From an uncultured Bacteroidota bacterium (GTDB taxonomy: Bacteria > Bacteroidota > Bacteroidia > Bacteroidales > F082): a DNA stretch of 64,000 nt. The notes under the pieces are model-generated. The model worked only from the letters and a program-made list of their open reading frames with translations. It was not told the origin of the DNA and did no database searches. The translations under genes were made by a program, and so were the position numbers. Location: the NCBI GenBank assembly GCA_913055825.1, contig CAJXKB010000001.1:51497-115496 (forward strand), given 5' to 3'. Below, piece by piece: positions 52,250-61,238 of the stretch; position 1 is the stretch's first letter, and the number at the start of each line of letters is the position of its first letter.

Positions 52250-53740
52250 TTATCCCTTTTGGCGGATGACTTGTAGAAGTTTGTCAGCCGCCTGCCGGAT
52301 GGGGATATTTTTTTCAATCAATGTTTGTTTTTGATAGAGGTTCACCCGGTTGCGACCACTTCCCATCAGACCGAAATCGGCATCGGCCATCTCGCCGGGA
52401 CCATTCACCACACATCCCATCACAGCAATTTTCAGCGCACTTAAATGACCGAGTTTTGATTTCACCTCCTCCAACAGGGCTTCAATATCGAATTGAGTCC
52501 GGCCACAGGAGGGACAGGCCACAAATTCGGTTTGTGAATATCTCAACGACAGCGCCTGCAAGGTTTTCAATGCCAACTCGGCATGGATTTCATCGGAAGT
52601 CCGGTTTTCATTTTCAATGCATATTCCTCCCGGTTTGCAGGTTTTTACAGCGCGTGCAAAATCGGCAGGAACCCGTAGCAACAAATCTTCAAACGCAATG
52701 CCGGGATAAGAGAGTTTGATAATTTTGTTTTCCGGGTCCGATGTGGAATCGAATTTCCGTAAAGATAAAACACCGGCCTCAACATCGGATTTTGAGGCTT
52801 TTGAAGTGGTTACAACCAGCGGAGCTTTGTTCTGTTGTGCCCCTTGCACGGAATAAAACGTAACCTCCGAAGGAGGCATTGTTTTTCGTGCACGGCCATA
52901 AAATTCAATGAGTTTTTTTGCAATGGGAATCTCATTTTCAGGGGCTTCGGTGAGTGACACACGGATGGTATCACCGATGCCGTCAGCCAGCAGGGCACCG
53001 ATGCCGGCCGCCGCCTTTACCCGTGCTTCATCGCCATTGCCGGCTTCTGTAACCCCCAGGTGAAGTGGATAATCGTATCCCGCAGCCCTCATCTTTTCAA
53101 CCATCAACCGGTTGGCTTTCAGCATGGTGGGTACATGACTCGATTTCAACGAAATCACAAGGTTATCAAATCCGGCCAGACGGCAAATTTCAATGAATTC
53201 GATGGCCGAAGCCACCATCCCCTCGGCAGTATTTCCATACCGGTACAAAATCCGGTCGGATAACGAACCGTGATTAATACCGATTCGGACAGCCGTTTTA
53301 TGTGTTTTACAACTTTTCAACAGCGGTTCAAGATTTTGTGCCGTCAGCCGCAATTCATCACGATATTCCTCATCGGTATAGGTCCTCTTTTTATGCTGCG
53401 GCCCCACATAATTACCCGGGTTAATGCGTACTTTGTCCACAATTTTTGCCGCCACCCCGGCAGCCCGGGGAAGAAAATGAATATCGGCAATCAAAGGAAT
53501 ATCGATTCCCTTTTTTATCAATGAGGCTTTGATGTTTTTTAAACTTTCCGCTTCGCGGATATTGGCCGCCGTAATACGCACCATCTCACATCCGGCATTG
53601 GCCAATCGAATCACCTGATTCACAGTAGCCGCCGTGTCGAGGGTGGGCGTATTGGTCATACTTTGCAGGCGCACAGGCTGTTTTCGTCCAAGGCGTAATG
53701 TTCCAATCTTTATTTCACGGCTGATAAATTCCTTTGACAT
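52250..53740 (-). CDS. ispG: 4-hydroxy-3-methylbut-2-enyl diphosphate synthase IspG (GcpE)
   Basis: This 4Fe-4S enzyme performs the penultimate MEP-pathway step and makes HMBPP. The start is set at the ATG at 53738-53740, giving 496 residues; the frame is open 50 codons further, but those do not look conserved. The TIM-barrel domain begins TLRLGRKQPVRLQSMTNT. The cluster ligands are in CPSCGRTQFD and MGCVVNGPGEM. Enzymes of Bacteroidota and plants carry a large extra domain between the two parts and exceed 600 residues. Here only about 100 residues separate them, so this is a short intermediate form. It is divergent from ridA copy 2. Confidence 0.93.
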   Translation of the reverse strand: MSKEFISREIKIGTLRLGRKQPVRLQSMTNTPTLDTAATVNQVIRLANAGCEMVRITAANIREAESLKNIKASLIKKGIDIPLIADIHFLPRAAGVAAKIVDKVRINPGNYVGPQHKKRTYTDEEYRDELRLTAQNLEPLLKSCKTHKTAVRIGINHGSLSDRILYRYGNTAEGMVASAIEFIEICRLAGFDNLVISLKSSHVPTMLKANRLMVEKMRAAGYDYPLHLGVTEAGNGDEARVKAAAGIGALLADGIGDTIRVSLTEAPENEIPIAKKLIEFYGRARKTMPPSEVTFYSVQGAQQNKAPLVVTTSKASKSDVEAGVLSLRKFDSTSDPENKIIKLSYPGIAFEDLLLRVPADFARAVKTCKPGGICIENENRTSDEIHAELALKTLQALSLRYSQTEFVACPSCGRTQFDIEALLEEVKSKLGHLSALKIAVMGCVVNGPGEMADADFGLMGSGRNRVNLYQKQTLIEKNIPIRQAADKLLQVIRQKG

Positions 53741-53850
53741 TCCGGTAGTATTTCCAGACAAAAGTACAAACCAATTGGCCTGCAATTTCAGAAAGGTAAA
53801 TAAAATCGGGCGCCCGTCAGATGGGTGACCGGTAAATGGCAGCTTTTGCC

Positions 53851-53879
53851 TTGGTTTTAAAATTCGTTTTGTATTTTTG
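53851..53879 (+). promoter_or_regulatory. Promoter of ridA copy 2
   Basis: TTG at 53851-53853 and TATTTTTG at 53872-53879 are spaced by 18 bp, close to the Bacteroidota -33/-7 consensus. The -7 box ends 16 bp before the ATG. Confidence 0.6.
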
Positions 53880-53895
53880 AAGAAAAACACAAACC

Positions 53896-54273
53896 ATGAA
53901 AAAAATTATCCGTACAGAAAATGCGCCCGCAGCCATTGGCCCATACAGTCAAGCCGTTGAAGTAAAAGGAACTTTGTATATATCAGGTCAGGTAGCCATC
54001 AATCCCGAAACGGGAAAAGTGGTGGAAGGCGGAATCACCGAACAAACCGAACAGGTTATGAAAAACATCGGTGCCATTTTAAATGCGGCCGGTTACGATT
54101 TTTCGAATGTGGTAAAATCGACTTGCCTGCTAAGCGACATGGCGAATTTTGCTGCCATGAATGCCGTTTACGGTAAATATTATCCTGAAAACCCGCCGGC
54201 ACGCGCAGCCTTTGCGGTGAAAGATTTACCGTTGGGGGTATTGGTCGAAATTGAAACCATCGCCGTTCGATAA
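53896..54273 (+). CDS. RidA family enamine/imine deaminase, copy 2
   Basis: This 125-residue RidA protein has AIGPYSQAV, LYISGQVAINPETGKVV and the catalytic Arg in PARAAFAVKDLPLGV. It is about 85 percent identical to the copy at 45870 by manual count. It converges with the giant gene at 54324, 50 bp away, and a strong hairpin lies between them. RidA removes the imines that PLP enzymes release, and its neighbour carries an aminotransferase-like PLP domain. That pairing, kept through a duplication, suggests a functional link, though convergent genes are not an operon. Deaminase function is well supported. Confidence 0.95.
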   Translation: MKKIIRTENAPAAIGPYSQAVEVKGTLYISGQVAINPETGKVVEGGITEQTEQVMKNIGAILNAAGYDFSNVVKSTCLLSDMANFAAMNAVYGKYYPENPPARAAFAVKDLPLGVLVEIETIAVR

Positions 54274-54281
54274 CTTTATTG

Positions 54282-54320
54282 AATCCCATGGCCGAATTTA
54301 TTTCACCCGGCCATGGGATT
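54282..54320. terminator. Hairpin terminator between ridA copy 2 and the giant gene
   Basis: AATCCCATGGCCG and CGGCCATGGGATT form a perfect 13-bp stem with a 13-nt AT-rich loop. It is followed by GATTTATTTTTG. It can serve both convergent genes. Confidence 0.75.
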
Positions 54321-54323
54321 GAT

Positions 54324-57300
54324 TTATTTTTGTTTGAGCACCTCAAGGGCAGCAAATTTTGCTGCAGCAAGGGTTTCGCGGTCAACCTTTTCCATCAGCA
54401 TGCCCGTTGTCAAATCATCGGGCAAAATATACCGGTTTATGAGCAACAGCTGCACAATGAGGTTATTCAGGGTGGTCTCTTCCGAATAGTTATCCGCCAC
54501 AAAAAGCTGTGCCGATGAGGCCATGAAATCCTTAACCAGACTTTCTATCTCGGGCAATTCCATCAATTGTGCAAAGGTTTCACTCATACCCGTAATTTCC
54601 CTGTTCAGGTTTGGCGTAACCAACAAAGGTTGAAACGCTTGATTGGGGTCAAGGCGGTTTTTCATGTGTGACAAGTCGATTTTTTCGTCGGGATGGTCAA
54701 TCCTTACCAATTCAACTTTTTGCATCTGTTGCATTTGCCACAACCAAAAATTATAGCGGTCTATTTCGGCATTGCTTTGTTGGCCAAGGGCCTGTCCATA
54801 GTGTTGTTGAACCATCAACATCACGCGGTTTTTGTTTTCACTGATATCGGGACGGGCGTTGCGCACTTCGCGAATTAACCGCCTCATATCCTCTGCGGCA
54901 ATTTGCGGCCCTGTAATTTCCTTTCCTTTTCGACCCAGGTCGGTGGAAAGAATCCCCAATTGAATTTTTTTGGCCGCCCGGTTTTTCAAAAAGTCAATTA
55001 AGTGTTTTTTCGATTCAAATTCACCCTCTTCCGATACGAAGGGTTGCCCTGCCGGCGTGCTTGCCAAAGCATCGAAAAGGGAATTAAACAATTGCCGGTC
55101 AATCATCTGTTTTTCTTCTTCCTGCTCATGCACCAGGGAAGCAACAAACCGGTTTTTGATGATATCAAAAGTCACTTTTTGAATGCTCCATGCCTGATTG
55201 TTCTTCTGAACAAGTTTACCGGAAAATATTTTATTGACAATTTCTTCGAGGTTGAGCAATTCAATCATTTTATAGGAAGAGCAGAGATAAAACTTCCCGG
55301 TAAAGGAATCATATTCCCAATCAAGTACATCGTCGATGTAAGCTCCGTGACGGTCCATCACCTCCACAATTTCCTTATCGCCGGTATAGCGCATCAGCGT
55401 CCGTTGAAAATTGGGATTATCGCCACTGGTGGCTTTCTCCTTGCGTTCGCCGTGCGAATTGCGGTAAAGGATAAAGTTTTCCGGATTTTCGTACCGGGTA
55501 ATTCCGGCTTCTTCACGGGCAAAATTACTGGCTGTAAGCATAATATCAATTTTATAAGGCATGCTTACATCGCATAATCCGCTGATGGTACTTCGCGAGT
55601 TGAGGTCTTCCACGTTGGAGTCGGAAGCACTCTCAAACAGGCTGTTGTAATATTTAATGTATTCGGGGTCAAAATCAGTTACGCGGCTAAAATCGCCCTC
55701 TTCGGTACCAATGCCGTAAAGGTTTCCTTCTTTATCAGGAAAAACATGCAACATGTCGCCTGCAATCATTTTCAAGGATCGGACGCCGGTCAGGTTATTT
55801 TTCATCCATTTCAACATCATGGCTGCCAGCATTTCGGATTTACCCACCCCGCTATCGCCACTAATTTGCACGACAAAAATCGCCCCGTCTTCTTCCTCAA
55901 CAGCAAACATGGAGCCATGAACCGGAATGCCGCCCATTTCTTTAATTTTTTCGTTCATCACCGTGAGGCGCGGTTTCTTAATGTCTCCAAAATAATCAAC
56001 CTCTTTACGTAAAGGGGCGATAATGGTTTTGATGTTTCCTTGTGGACCCGGAATATCGAAATAACCGATTTGCGGGAAGGAAATCAACTTTTCGGGCAAA
56101 CCGTAGAAACAAATGGTATCGGGTACAAAACGGTGCACATCCTCGATCGAAATTTCCTGTTTTTCCATTAACCTGAAGTTATCGGCCAGGTATTTCATAT
56201 ACGATTTGTGATAAATAAAGAGTTCGTTTACCAAGCCGCCATTGAAAATCTTACACCGATAATCGTTGAAATCCATGTGAGGCATAAACTGTTTGATGCG
56301 ATTCAGGAAAAAGTCCGACTGAGGTCGCGAATCCATTATTTTAATGTAATCGTTGCCTTGCCCAAGCTGTAAAGCAGGATCTTTTTCATTACGACGCGAC
56401 AGACGATCGAGCCGGTGGAAAGGAAATTCACGCTTTTTTGAATCGGTTACAATTCGGGTATGGGTTTGTACATTTTGCTCAGTGGCAATCACGCCACAGC
56501 GCGACAATAAATCGGGAATCCAGCTTAGTGACGAATCCTTTGTTTGAGTTAACGGGTGTTGTTGAACATCAAACCCCTGATAAACACTTATTCCATGCTG
56601 CACCATTTCGTTGATGGATGAGTTTTGTCGGGTAAACTCGGCTTCGGCCAAACGCATGGTGGTATGCACATATGGATAATAGTGCTCGTTGGCTTTGGTC
56701 CTGTTCATTTGCTTAATAAGGAAAAGTACAAACCACCTGATTTCGTTGTGAATTTCCGAATAATCGATTTTTTTATGCGCCATTTGAAGGACTTCGTCCC
56801 AAATTAAATCCCACTGAGCCGGAAGGCTACGATACAGGAAATCAGCTACCAAAGCTTCGGATTCACGGTCGCTCATACCGTTCAACTCTTGATTAAAAGA
56901 ATCGAAAAGATTGATCATATTCTCCGTAAAATGACTCTTCTCGGTCAACAGATACAGGTAAATAAGCGATTCGCCGATACCCAAATCCATAGAAGAAACA
57001 CTTTGCAGGATGCGCCGGTTGATATCTCCAAAAAGTTTTTTACCGATGACCAGATTTTTCGATTCAAGCTGTTGGTAAAGATTGTCGCTAAAGGCTTTCA
57101 GGGCAATATCAAGGTCGATTTGATCAGGCGTTAGTCCGGAGATGTCCGTAAATTTTTCAGCCGTTTTAACAATCAGTTCTTTAAGTGACGGGGCAGCGGG
57201 TTGGTTTTCGAAGGGCAAATTAAAATGCAAGAGCAATTCCCGGATATATTTCTTCAAAATCTGATTGATTCCCTCCATACGCGCCACATCGGCCCGGTGG

Positions 57301-60300
57301 TTTCCACTGCTTTTCAGTGCCAGAATTTTTGTTTTACCGGAAGAAAACAGCAATTTTTCCATCTCCAGCAGAATTTCGGCCATAATTAGGTCTTCATCCG
57401 GGGCATCCAGCACATAATGATTGGGTTCGTAAGTCAGTTTATTTGAAATATATTTCAACAGTTCCGATTTTCCAAAACGCGCCAGCACACGTCCAAACGA
57501 CCAATGCTTAATGGCAGGAATATTAGGATAAACCTGGGGCAAAAGATTTTCATAGATAGACGTAAAGGCACGGCTTTGAATAAACTCGAACAAATTGGTA
57601 CACTGTCCCAGCTCATCAGAAAACTCAATCACCGAATTGAGCGAATTGTCGATGCTGTGTATGCTCACGCCACTCATGGTGGGAGGTGCATGATAAAGCG
57701 TCCAGCGGTTATCAATCAGCAAACTTTTAAAGGCCTTCTTTTTAAGCTTGGTAACCGGACTAAAGTCGCTCATAACCTGATCCATAAAGGCCCGTTCGGA
57801 CGGCAGCGAAAAAATTTCTTCCAAAAGCGCATCGCTGCCGCGTCCCCGGTTTTTTTCATCTTCTTTGGCTTCATAAAATTTCTGCCAGTATTTCAACACC
57901 ATTTCCAGGGCATTTTTAATCTCTTTTTGAAATACCTCGTACGATGCGGCGGTGCCTTCAAGATATCCGCCAAGCGAAAATCGCAAAAACCCATTTTGAT
58001 AGGGAATGACGGCAATGCCCCGCTGTTCGGCCAATTTTTGGGTGAACTTTTCCAAATCCTGATAAGAGAAGAAATGGTTCAATTGGATGTTAAACAGAAA
58101 AGACCCATCGGAAGCCACCACCCGGGCATATTTCCCCATTTCGCCCGAAAGCAGATCATTACCCGTTTTTTTGGCAATATTCAATCGCTTTAACGACTCG
58201 TTACGGAAATTTTTATTCACCCTGAAACTGTTCAGCGAACGCACCAACTGCTTTTGATAATAGGCAAAGAAGGGTTCGTCTTTGTATTTAAAATCGTCAG
58301 GAAGCTCCAGCATGTCCAGTTTGTCAAGTGCCGTCAATTCATTTAGCAAAAACAGATGCAACGGACTTCCTTCAAAAAGAAGCGGGAAGAAAACGTTTTT
58401 CGCTGATTTTTTTTCTTCGGTTTCAGCACTACAGGTTTCGATGAGGTACTGCCGGATGATGTTTTTAAATTTATTTCGGGAAGCGTTGCGAGGCAGCTTT
58501 TCCTCCAGCTTGTTTTTGATGGCTTTGGCCAACTGTGCCGTTTGCAAAATGCTGACCAACATATACAGCGAATTGGTATTTCCCGATTCCTTGTTGTTGT
58601 TTTTGCGTGCAAAATCAATCACGGCTTTTTTACCATTGGTCGCCACCAAAGCACCCAACCGGTCGCCTGTGGCACCCAGGTTTTTGGTAGTCGAAATCGA
58701 CGAAACCAGATTTAAGCGATTGTATTTCTGGTCGATGTTATCCATCACATACCGCGAAATGGTGCGCCATTTGGGTTCCGATTGATCTTCCGTTTTAATG
58801 GTGTCGTTGTAAGCCTCATCCAGGAACAAAGTAATTTTGCTGGTGCTGATAAACTTCAGAAATTCCAACAGATTTTGGTTGTTAAAATCGGAATATCCCG
58901 ACGGGTTTGAAGGATCGTTAATCACGATGGTCAGGTTTTCGCTAAAGCGATCCCACAATCTGCCGGTTTCATCAAATATCTGAAAAGTATTTTTCATTCT
59001 TTCCAGACGGTTGGTAAGCCTTTCAAAATCGATCCGTCCTTCGGGGGTTATCCCAATTTCAAGGTCAAACGGATTGATGTCGAAGCGGTCGGTGGGAAAC
59101 AGGTCGAGATACTCCCACGAAGCGTATTTATTGAACAAAATATACGGTTTCAGCACTTTATCTTCCTTACCGAAAAGCACATCGCGAATAATCATTTGCA
59201 CATCATCCGAAATAGAGGTTTTTTTCAGATTTGTCAGGTTGCTGATAAATTCTTTAATGATATTTTGCTCCTTAACGGGAAGGTTGTTGTATTGATCCAA
59301 AATACCCAAATCGATGAGCATGTTTTTTAACCTTCCGGTGTTATCGGCTTCATTTTCAGCTTTAATGAGATATTGTTGATACTTTTCAAGGAAAAGATTA
59401 ATCCCAAAATTTTTATGAAAATGATTTTTTAGCGTACGCTGATAGGTGTCCGGAAAAACATCGAGGATAACGCGGCAGCGGTTGACCAATTCCTTGTCTA
59501 CCGGTTCCAATTTTCGCTGCAAAAGATACTCACCATAGGTTTTAATTTGGTTTCTGCCTCCTCCTTCGACGATGGTGGCAATGTGTAACTTTTTGTTTCC
59601 CGAATAGAAGTATTTTAAAGTTTGTTTTTCAAACGTTTCTATTAAAGTACGGTTTAGCTTTTTGAGTTGCACAGGATCGGCACAACCCATGACAAGATTA
59701 AGATAGCTGCCCAGCTTTTCAAGACTGTACTTGTCCTTAATGAGCTGCCGCGAAAATTCATCCAGCTTAAAGAGACTTTGGTTTTTTAAGACATTTCCGG
59801 TTTCGCCAAGCTGTTCCTTTTTTATCTGATCAAGCTCATCGTTATAAATTTTAACTTGAGCATCAATCAGTGTTTTAAACTTTTTAAGATGGGAAAGGTT
59901 CACTTTTTCGAGCAGCAGTCGCAGGTTCATCTGGCTGTTGGCCAAAGCCCCCAATTTTTTGGTGTGCACCTTATTCAGGCTTTGAATGATTTTGTTGTGA
60001 AAACAAAAAACCAAACTGATGTTGGTGCGATGCGCCATGGGCGAATCATCCACAAAAATCATCCGGCTGAGAAACGGGAACCATTCTGATTTGTTAAATG
60101 GATTGTGGCTCATCGACTTCACCTTAACCACAAACACGGCGGTTTTGTTTTGTTTTAGCTGATGCAACAAATTTTCGCTGTCTTCAAAAGAGACAATTTC
60201 GAGTTGTTGCGGGTTAAACAACTCCTCACGGATGAGTTTAATTGCCGTATCGGGACTTCCGCTTACCGCCGTTTTCAAAAAACCGTTCAGCCCTTTCAGG

Positions 60301-60932
60301 TAAACATTCTGCGACATTCTATCCAGAAAATCTTCCTTTTCGGCTCCGGTAGTATAGTGAGCACTTTGCACCACCATTTGCTCCAGCACATCCATCAGGT
60401 AATTCCATTGCGATTTTTCCACCTCGTTGTTGATGCCCAACACTTCACGAAAACGTCGCAATGCCGAAACCTCTTCACCCAACAAAATATTAAATCTGAA
60501 TTGCAGGTTCTTTTGCGTAAAAGGTGGCGTGCCCATGGAAAAATCATGAAATTGCAATATTTGTCTGGCTTCGGCCTGTTTTTCATCATTTATCAATTCG
60601 GTATCCATCAGCTCAACCAAGCGGCTTCGAAATTGGTTGAGCCGCGAGCGATATTGAAAAGCCTTTGATTCTTCATGAGGAAAAAGCATGAGAGAAACAT
60701 CAGTATAAGAGGGAAAAGCCTCTTTGAGCCGCATTAATTGTCGGTTGATCTCTTTTTGTTGGTAAACCGGGTCATCTGCCTCTTCAAAACAGAGGCGGTT
60801 AAAATTTTCCAACAAATTCAAAAAATAGGCTGGCAGAAAATTTTCGGCAATTGTTTGGAGCGACCGGTAAAGGTCGATAAAAGCAAGGGCATCCTCACCC
60901 AGTTTTAGTTTCGTGTTGATTTGTGGTCTCAT
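54324..60932 (-). CDS. Giant protein (2,202 residues) with an aminotransferase-like PLP domain and an HPr kinase/PEPCK-like P-loop domain
   Basis: No signal peptide or membrane segment is evident, so it is probably cytosolic. Residues 1-560 are mostly helical and unrecognised. Residues about 600-1050 look like a fold-type I PLP enzyme. NDPSNPSGY (672-680) matches the NPxNPxG loop, LFLDEAYN (702-709) holds the PLP-ring Asp and Tyr, and the Lys750 in STTKNLGATGDRLG is the expected Schiff-base Lys. A long helical stretch follows. Residues 1692-1700 read GDSGVGKSE, a Walker A of the HPr kinase type, followed by an IAGDMLHVF strand and a segment like PEPCK. The last 80 residues form a helical tail that has been copied to 46428. 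I do not recognise the whole protein. One possible role is an amino-group or phosphate transfer complex, but this is open. Confidence 0.75.
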   Translation of the reverse strand: MRPQINTKLKLGEDALAFIDLYRSLQTIAENFLPAYFLNLLENFNRLCFEEADDPVYQQKEINRQLMRLKEAFPSYTDVSLMLFPHEESKAFQYRSRLNQFRSRLVELMDTELINDEKQAEARQILQFHDFSMGTPPFTQKNLQFRFNILLGEEVSALRRFREVLGINNEVEKSQWNYLMDVLEQMVVQSAHYTTGAEKEDFLDRMSQNVYLKGLNGFLKTAVSGSPDTAIKLIREELFNPQQLEIVSFEDSENLLHQLKQNKTAVFVVKVKSMSHNPFNKSEWFPFLSRMIFVDDSPMAHRTNISLVFCFHNKIIQSLNKVHTKKLGALANSQMNLRLLLEKVNLSHLKKFKTLIDAQVKIYNDELDQIKKEQLGETGNVLKNQSLFKLDEFSRQLIKDKYSLEKLGSYLNLVMGCADPVQLKKLNRTLIETFEKQTLKYFYSGNKKLHIATIVEGGGRNQIKTYGEYLLQRKLEPVDKELVNRCRVILDVFPDTYQRTLKNHFHKNFGINLFLEKYQQYLIKAENEADNTGRLKNMLIDLGILDQYNNLPVKEQNIIKEFISNLTNLKKTSISDDVQMIIRDVLFGKEDKVLKPYILFNKYASWEYLDLFPTDRFDINPFDLEIGITPEGRIDFERLTNRLERMKNTFQIFDETGRLWDRFSENLTIVINDPSNPSGYSDFNNQNLLEFLKFISTSKITLFLDEAYNDTIKTEDQSEPKWRTISRYVMDNIDQKYNRLNLVSSISTTKNLGATGDRLGALVATNGKKAVIDFARKNNNKESGNTNSLYMLVSILQTAQLAKAIKNKLEEKLPRNASRNKFKNIIRQYLIETCSAETEEKKSAKNVFFPLLFEGSPLHLFLLNELTALDKLDMLELPDDFKYKDEPFFAYYQKQLVRSLNSFRVNKNFRNESLKRLNIAKKTGNDLLSGEMGKYARVVASDGSFLFNIQLNHFFSYQDLEKFTQKLAEQRGIAVIPYQNGFLRFSLGGYLEGTAASYEVFQKEIKNALEMVLKYWQKFYEAKEDEKNRGRGSDALLEEIFSLPSERAFMDQVMSDFSPVTKLKKKAFKSLLIDNRWTLYHAPPTMSGVSIHSIDNSLNSVIEFSDELGQCTNLFEFIQSRAFTSIYENLLPQVYPNIPAIKHWSFGRVLARFGKSELLKYISNKLTYEPNHYVLDAPDEDLIMAEILLEMEKLLFSSGKTKILALKSSGNHRADVARMEGINQILKKYIRELLLHFNLPFENQPAAPSLKELIVKTAEKFTDISGLTPDQIDLDIALKAFSDNLYQQLESKNLVIGKKLFGDINRRILQSVSSMDLGIGESLIYLYLLTEKSHFTENMINLFDSFNQELNGMSDRESEALVADFLYRSLPAQWDLIWDEVLQMAHKKIDYSEIHNEIRWFVLFLIKQMNRTKANEHYYPYVHTTMRLAEAEFTRQNSSINEMVQHGISVYQGFDVQQHPLTQTKDSSLSWIPDLLSRCGVIATEQNVQTHTRIVTDSKKREFPFHRLDRLSRRNEKDPALQLGQGNDYIKIMDSRPQSDFFLNRIKQFMPHMDFNDYRCKIFNGGLVNELFIYHKSYMKYLADNFRLMEKQEISIEDVHRFVPDTICFYGLPEKLISFPQIGYFDIPGPQGNIKTIIAPLRKEVDYFGDIKKPRLTVMNEKIKEMGGIPVHGSMFAVEEEDGAIFVVQISGDSGVGKSEMLAAMMLKWMKNNLTGVRSLKMIAGDMLHVFPDKEGNLYGIGTEEGDFSRVTDFDPEYIKYYNSLFESASDSNVEDLNSRSTISGLCDVSMPYKIDIMLTASNFAREEAGITRYENPENFILYRNSHGERKEKATSGDNPNFQRTLMRYTGDKEIVEVMDRHGAYIDDVLDWEYDSFTGKFYLCSSYKMIELLNLEEIVNKIFSGKLVQKNNQAWSIQKVTFDIIKNRFVASLVHEQEEEKQMIDRQLFNSLFDALASTPAGQPFVSEEGEFESKKHLIDFLKNRAAKKIQLGILSTDLGRKGKEITGPQIAAEDMRRLIREVRNARPDISENKNRVMLMVQQHYGQALGQQSNAEIDRYNFWLWQMQQMQKVELVRIDHPDEKIDLSHMKNRLDPNQAFQPLLVTPNLNREITGMSETFAQLMELPEIESLVKDFMASSAQLFVADNYSEETTLNNLIVQLLLINRYILPDDLTTGMLMEKVDRETLAAAKFAALEVLKQK

Positions 60933-61238
60933 GATTCTTTAATTAAAAATTATCATAAAGCAGGGTATAAATGTATTTCCCGGTTGAAATCATTTTGACC
61001 CATTACTTTATGGAAACAAAATTAGCAATTATTACACTTCAAAACTCATTATAAATAACTTTATATCAATTAAATACATAAACAAACGTTTGCATTCATG
61101 CTTTTACAGCTTTTCATGATTGTCTTTATCTGCTTTCGTTTAACTTTTTTATGGTTTAACACGCTATGTTTTAATTCTTGTATCATAAAAAAGGCCGGTA
61201 TTTTTTTACCGGCCTTTTCGATTCTTTTTTTAGTTCAT
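60933..61238. other. Intergenic region between the giant gene and asnB
   Basis: 306 bp, AT-rich. It carries the asnB terminator and presumably the upstream promoter of the giant gene, which reads away from it on the same strand. No TAnnTTTG box at a convincing spacing was found. Confidence 0.55.
61187..61220. terminator. Terminator of asnB
   Basis: AAAAAAGGCCGGTA and TACCGGCCTTTT form a long GC-rich stem over a T loop; the minus-strand direction gives a T-run after the stem. It lies 19 bp beyond the asnB stop. Confidence 0.85.

Noticed and set aside
54324..60932. Annotating the giant protein as PEP carboxykinase or HPr kinase
   Set aside because: Only the P-loop region is similar; length, the PLP domain and the long unrecognised parts exclude a simple metabolic name.
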